A stretch of DNA of 64,000 nt from Sceloporus undulatus (taxonomy: Eukaryota; Chordata; Lepidosauria; Squamata; Phrynosomatidae): the NCBI RefSeq assembly GCF_019175285.1, contig NC_056527.1:112183769-112247768 (forward strand), in the 5' to 3' direction. Positions 59,601 to 64,000 of this stretch are shown piece by piece. The notes beneath the pieces were generated by a model. It made no database searches. It worked only from the letters and a program-made list of their open reading frames with translations, and was not told where the DNA came from. The translations under genes were made by a program, and so were the position numbers. Position 1 is the first letter of the stretch. Every line of letters starts with the position of its first letter.

Positions 59601-62600
59601 GAGGCGCATGAAATGTTCTGGGCGGAAGGCTTCTGACCGAGCAAAATGGCACCCGTCAGCACTGAACCGGGACGCCAGGGGATGGAACGGGGCCTTTAGG
59701 AGGATACTTTGGCGTGTGGTAAAATCCGTTTTTGGCAGGTCGCGCACACACACAAGTGTCCATTTTCCATACCTGTAGCGGGCAAAAAAATGGGTGCGAT
59801 AAAGTTCTACCTCTCATTAGCATGAAACATTATCAGTCTGCTGGATATGTTAACTGTTTCTTTTTTTAAAAAATCCTTGTTTTCCACCTTCACTTTTAGC
59901 TCCACCATTTTGTGAAATATGTGTCATTTAACAACAGTGCTGGAGAAAAGATTTCCTTTGACCAAAATGGCACTTTAGAAGCTGGATTTGATATTATCAA
60001 CTGGATTACATTCCCAAATAAGTCATTTATTAGAATAAAGGTTGGAACAGTGAATCCACATGCTCCCCAAGGCAATGTGTTCACCATCTCTGAGAATGAC
60101 ATCATGTGGCCTAACAGCTTTAACCAAGTAAGTATCCATGTACATGTTCTGTCCAACCATTTCCCTAAAGGTAAAGATGTGGATTATTGTCCATATTCTA
60201 AAAATATAACTGCTGTGCCATGTCATGAAGGTGGTTATTGTTCAGAGCATGCTCATAATACACTTTTTGTCTTGCAAAATCTCAGTGATCTATTTTTATG
60301 TTGATGCTAAGTCAATGTTCAAGAAAGAACACATTACAATCAAAAATATGCCAAGTGAATGGCGTGTATAAGAGCAATAATAGAAAATAAATACAAACTG
60401 GACAACAGAACAAGAGGATCTAGAGCAGCAGCATATATACAAATAATACTAAAAGGCTGTGTTATAGGACAGAAGGGTATATTTTATTATATGGTAAATG
60501 TATCATTAAGTTAACAGATTCATTTATCAAGGAAGAAGTTCATTTGCTCATTCATTCACTTGTGTAAATATTTCTTACACTGTGTATATCCATGGATTTC
60601 AAGGTGAGATAGTATCAATAAAAATGATTTGACACGAAAACCATAAAGCTTTAATAAAAAAAAAATCCAAAATGCAATACATAATCCAACAAAGCTGAGT
60701 CATACCTAAAATGTCATTAACATCCCGTTGTTGTTGTTGTTGTTCTATGGGTGTGTACCTTCAAGTCATTTCTAATTTATGACAACCCTAAGGCAAACCA
60801 ATTGTTGGACTTTCCATGGGTGAGTGGCATTGAGATCAAACCAAATATTCCTTGGATGTAGTCAGTGAAGTTGTAGTGTACCATGGAATGTGAGTGCGCT
60901 TAATCTGCCTCTCCACAGTCCTGTTGGTCCACATCGCCAACTACATTAAAACTGTGCTGTGATGATTGCAAATCCACCATGTCATATCAGTCCTTAGATG
61001 TGGATCAAATCATATTACAAAATGTTGAAAACGTACTTACTGAATGTTAAAATATTGTTTTTTTCCCCCTTTTATATGCAGGTACGTCCTTTTTCTGTTT
61101 GTAACGATAATTGCCCTGCAGGTTTCAGCAAGAGAAAGAAGGAAGGAAAACCATTTTGCTGTTATGAGTGCATTCCCTGTCATGAAGGCATGATTTCAAA
61201 TGAGACAGGTAAGAAGTGTTATGTTTTCAAATGTACTAATTGTGATTTTTGGTTGTTGTCACTATCAAAAAAGAAAAAAGAAAGAAACAGTCTGATATTA
61301 TCTTTCATGTGTACATAAAATAGTACAGTAAATGTAGTCAACTGTGTATACAACAGGTCTTATGCAGCACTAGTACCTCCATCTGACTAGAGTAAAACAA
61401 ATATATACACTAATAAATGCATCCAATGAAAAAAGGTATACATAATCCAACTCAGTAGCTGGTATTAATTAAAGGAAAAATCTTGTTCATTAGGCTTTGC
61501 TTTACTTGGTTACTGGGATTGGTTTACTCTTATATAAATTGATCCCTGAATATATTTTCCCAAAATTCATGGTAACCAAGAAACAGGTTACAAATGCCTC
61601 TTTCAGATTTTGACCAAATTGTTTCGATTCAAGGCTATGCAACTTACTGCAAATTCGTTGCAATGAACTATATAAAATCCATCTATCATTTCTTTTTTTA
61701 GACATGGATGCCTGTTTTGAGTGCCCAGAAGGACAATATCCAAACAATGGTCAGCATGGATGCATTCCAAAGTATATCATCTTCTTGTCTTTCGACGAAC
61801 CTTTGGGAGTCACTTTGGCCATTCTTTCCCTCTCCTTTGCTCTCCTCACAGCTTTGGTGCTTGGGATCTTCATTAAATACAAAGACACTGCCATAGTGAA
61901 AGCTAACAACCGCAGTCTGTCCTATGTTCTACTCATCTCTCTCCTACTCTCATTCAGCTGTGCTTTTCTGTTCATGGGTCAGCCTGATGATGTGACATGC
62001 TTCCTGAGACAAAGTGCTTTTGGCTTCACCTTTACAGTAGCCCTATCATGTGTCTTGGCCAAAACCATCACAGTGGTTCTAGCTTTCAAAGCCACTCAGC
62101 CAGGGTCCAAAATGAGGGAATGGGTGGGCAAACCACTGGCCAATTCCATTGTTTTGTCCTGTTCATTTATCCAAGCCATCATTTATGTGGTGTGTCTGAT
62201 AAGGTCTCCCCCATTCCCAGAGATTGACAAGCACTCAATGGTCAAAGAAATTGTCCTGGACTGTAGTCAAGGTTCACCTCTTAGGTTCTACAGTGTCTTC
62301 AGCTTTATAAGTTTCTTGACCATTGTTAGTTTCATCATGGCTTTCCTTGCCCGGAAGTTACCTGACATTTTTAATGAAGCCAAGTTTATCACCTTCAGCA
62401 TGTTGGCATTTTGCAGTGTATGGATCACCTTTATTCCAACATATTTGAGCACAAAAGGAAAATATGCATCAGCTGTGGAAGTCTTCTCTATCCTGGCCTC
62501 TGCTGCTGGGTTGTTAATCTTTATATTTTCACCCAAAGTCTATATTGTTTTACTGAAGCCGGAGCTAAACAACAAGGAGCAGTTAATAAGGACAAAATGT

Positions 62601-62639
62601 CCCAGAAAGTCCCCCAAAAATGGTCAAAATGCCCACTAG
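52788..62639 (+). CDS. V2R-D, complete vomeronasal type-2 receptor (six exons)
   Basis: Exons: 52788-53005, 55439-55730, 57727-58584, 59900-60127, 61082-61208 and 61702-62639. All introns are GT-AG with phases 2,0,0,0,1. They total 887 codons (886 residues) with no internal stop. Signal peptide [17 protein letters not shown]. Flytrap domain about 73-532, cysteine-rich linker 533-575 ([12 protein letters not shown]), 7TM about 590-850 ending [13 protein letters not shown]. The C-terminal tail is longer and basic ([15 protein letters not shown]) than in V2R-B and V2R-C. It is the most diverged of the three genes in exons 1-3 and 6, so it probably represents a separate subfamily. Expected in vomeronasal neurons; ligand unknown. 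Confidence 0.95.
53973..54158. mobile_element. hAT-type palindromic MITE
   Basis: GGGGCTGCATCCACACTGCA faces TGCAGTGTGGATGCAACCTG, with inner GGAATTCTGGGAATTGTAAT. Ends are clear. Confidence 0.88.
54690..54922. mobile_element. MER2/Tigger-like MITE
   Basis: AGGGCCTTGGTATTTACTGG to GGATATGGAGGGCTGACTGT. Same family as 36061. Confidence 0.75.
55439..55730 (+). CDS. V2R-D exon 2
   Basis: 292 bp. [20 protein letters not shown], then [19 protein letters not shown]. Acceptor TTGCAG, donor GTAAGT. Confidence 0.95.
56163..56575 (-). mobile_element. tRNA-type SINE (antisense) with nested repeat
   Basis: The SINE tail (TTGTGTGCCTTCAAATCATT) at 56176 and its body (GGTGACCCTATCATGTTTC) from about 56443 are separated by 56209-56440, a copy of the repeat also nested in 50139-50667. 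A (TA)n run follows at 56582-56615. Confidence 0.75.
57070..57508. mobile_element. Foldback element (TTGTAGCACCTTTGAGAC arms)
   Basis: GGATCTTGTAGCACCTTTGA faces TCAAAGGTGCTACAAAATCC. Inner segments ACTTCCTGGGCA and TGCCCAGGAAGGACC also pair. Confidence 0.85.
57727..58584 (+). CDS. V2R-D exon 3
   Basis: 858 bp, phase 0. [76 protein letters not shown]. Donor GTAAAA. Confidence 0.96.
59025..59250. mobile_element. hAT-type palindromic MITE
   Basis: ATAATGCAGTTTGACACCAC faces GTTGTGTCAAACTGCACCAC, with inner CCTGGGATTTGTAGTTTG. Intron 3 of V2R-D. Confidence 0.85.
59515..59735. mobile_element. Foldback element
   Basis: TTTTACCACATGCCAAAGCG at the left faces CTTTGGCGTGTGGTAAAAT at the right, and GTTCAGTGCTGAGGCG faces CGTCAGCACTGAAC at the centre. 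Confidence 0.85.
59900..60127 (+). CDS. V2R-D exon 4
   Basis: 228 bp, phase 0. [20 protein letters not shown], then [20 protein letters not shown]. Donor GTAAGT. Confidence 0.95.
60728..60812 (-). mobile_element. SINE tail (antisense)
   Basis: (GTT)n, then TGTACCTTCAAGTCATTTCT and GACAACCCTAAGGCAAACC is the reversed end of the tRNA-type SINE. Confidence 0.75.
61082..61208 (+). CDS. V2R-D exon 5
   Basis: 127 bp. [20 protein letters not shown], then [20 protein letters not shown]. Acceptor GCAG, donor GTAAGA. Confidence 0.96.
61702..62639 (+). CDS. V2R-D exon 6 (7TM)
   Basis: 938 bp ending in [21 protein letters not shown], seven helices, [13 protein letters not shown] and a basic tail. Confidence 0.96.
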
Positions 62640-62808
62640 AGCACATTTGGGAGCAAACACATTGGGGTTTTGCAGCAGCAGGTTCACTGGAGATGTGTGG
62701 TCTTCCATTGCAGACCCCTAGCCTTCCACAGCTGCCCAATCCTGCCTTAATGGCTAGCACATGTGCATCATACAGAGCAACATTTTCCTAAATGATGTAT
62801 CAGACTGT

Positions 62809-63047
62809 GGCCCTGTACAGACAGGCCAAAATAAAGCTGCTTCAGGTCATATTTGAGGTACAGTATGCTGTTTAAATTATGCATGTGTCCTAAGAGTCTG
62901 GAAGCTGCTCCAAAGCCATGTCCCAGTCCTTAGGACTGGAGCATGGCTTTGGCATGGCTTCTGGACTCTTAGGATGCATGCGTCATTTAAGCAGCATATC
63001 ACCAAAGTGACCCGAAGCAGCTTTATTTTGGCTTGTCTGTATGGGCC
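62809..63047. mobile_element. Foldback MITE (CAGACAGGCC family)
   Basis: GGCCCTGTACAGACAGGCC faces GGCTTGTCTGTATGGGCC, with CCAAAATAAAGCTGCTTC in each arm. It lies 170 bp after the V2R-D stop. 63048-63914 shows nothing I recognise. Confidence 0.9.
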
Positions 63048-63914
63048 TTCATTTTCAGCCTGTTCAAATAGCCATAAGTGATCATTGCTTGAAGGTATGG
63101 ACTACCCAGAACATGTACATTTATCTCATCTGGTGCATGCCTGCCCATGAGTGGTCTCATTTGGGACTAATATTTGCATCAGAATCAACACTCTTCTCAG
63201 TCTTTTTTGTATTTATCAGAGGATATGTGTCATATTTGCTTGTACTTCAGCAGACTGGACTTGAGTACATATCCGCAAGACAAGCCTAATGAGGGCATTT
63301 TAGTTTCTTAAGCGCACAGTCTTTAGCAAAGGGAAGCATTACTCAATGAGTGAATAAAAGAAATGCTAATACATGGAAGCTTGAAGCAGTTGGCTTATAT
63401 GATGCTCACTATACCATAAGAACAGAATGCTGGACATTTTCCCCTTTCACAAGTCATCAGCATACCTTAGATACCTTAGATTAGCTTCCTGTACATTCTA
63501 TCTAGGCATTTGTTTGGAGTTGAATTATAATCTGTGTTGTGCATTTATACTGATTTAACTGGGCTGCTATTTCTTGATCTGAAATAAATTGATTTAATAA
63601 GTAATCTGGAAAGGCAGCAAGTCATGATTTTATTTCACTTGAGGTCTGCGGCAGGCTTTGGCATTATGGAGGTGACAATGGGAAAACATGTCAATTGTCA
63701 TTCTGTGGGGCTTTTTTAACTTTGAAAAGATGAGCAGTTTTAAGATTTCTCTTTTCTGCATTATTGGTGGGTAGGTGGGTGCTGAATCATTAAAACTGCA
63801 TCGCATGTTTTGTTATTTTATGTTTTTTACGTATATACGAGAGTATATGTGGAATAATATATTTTTTTAAAAAATGCATGACATTTGTTGTCCTACTAAG
63901 GACTTCTGTGAAGA

Positions 63915-64000
63915 GGAGATAAACATGTTTTTCCCTTTCAGTCCTCAGGGAAACAGTTACACTAAGAAGGTGATTAATTCCCCTGTAATTTTCATTTTGG
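63915..64000 (+). promoter_or_regulatory. Conserved V2R upstream block at the window edge
   Basis: GAGATAAACATGTTTTTCCC, a pyrimidine tract ending CAG, then TTCCCCTGTAATTTTC is the fourth copy of the block seen before V2R-B, V2R-C and V2R-D. It suggests that a further V2R exon 1 lies a few hundred bases past the edge. Confidence 0.55.

Noticed and set aside
62411-62791. 126-codon frame overlapping the end of V2R-D exon 6
   Set aside because: Out-of-frame shadow of the receptor C-terminus running into the 3' flank.

Overview
The window is nuclear DNA of a squamate reptile, most likely a lizard. Four things support this: a tandem cluster of vomeronasal type-2 receptor (V2R) genes with the standard six-exon plan; replication-dependent histone genes with animal 3' stem-loops; CR1, L2-like and Penelope-like retroelements with tRNA-type SINEs; and very dense palindromic MITEs. 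Nothing in the sequence fixes the species. It is a draft scaffold with eight runs of N: five of 100, two of 25 and one of 10.

Layout. 1-8.2 kb holds remains of two closely related V2R copies, with exons 2, 3 and 4 on the plus strand. Contig ends suggest that 2839-5611 is a paralogous contig placed inside one exon 3. 8.2-19.7 kb has no recognised gene apart from one isolated minus-strand V2R exon 2 at 12310-12601. The rest is LINEs, a Penelope-like fragment, MITEs and a long degraded stretch. 19.9-24.15 kb is a small histone cluster: H4 (minus), H2B (minus) and the first 86 bases of a divergent H2A (plus, cut by a gap), plus a decayed H2B 3' fragment. 25.4-25.8 kb holds one exon of a mitochondrial carrier like SLC25A35. 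26.2-28.2 kb is a graveyard of three V2R exon-6 relics.

30.6-62.6 kb holds three tandem plus-strand V2R genes: V2R-B (30591-39838, six exons, 875 codons), V2R-C (42315-48827, five exons, no exon 4, frame still open, 800 codons) and V2R-D (52788-62639, six exons, 886 codons). Exon 1 is 218 bp and exon 2 is 292 bp in all three, and intron phases are conserved (2,0,0,0,1). A conserved block lies upstream of each exon 1. A fourth copy of that block at 63.9-64.0 kb predicts another V2R gene just past the right edge.

The V2R genes encode class C GPCRs: an extracellular Venus-flytrap domain (exons 2-4), a cysteine-rich linker (exon 5) and seven membrane helices (exon 6). The family acts in vomeronasal sensory neurons as pheromone or prey-chemical receptors. 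The most unusual observations are the frame-preserving loss of exon 4 in V2R-C, the contig overlap that rebuilds the first receptor exon exactly, the patchy similarity between exon 6 of V2R-B and V2R-C that suggests gene conversion, and core histone genes inside a V2R cluster.
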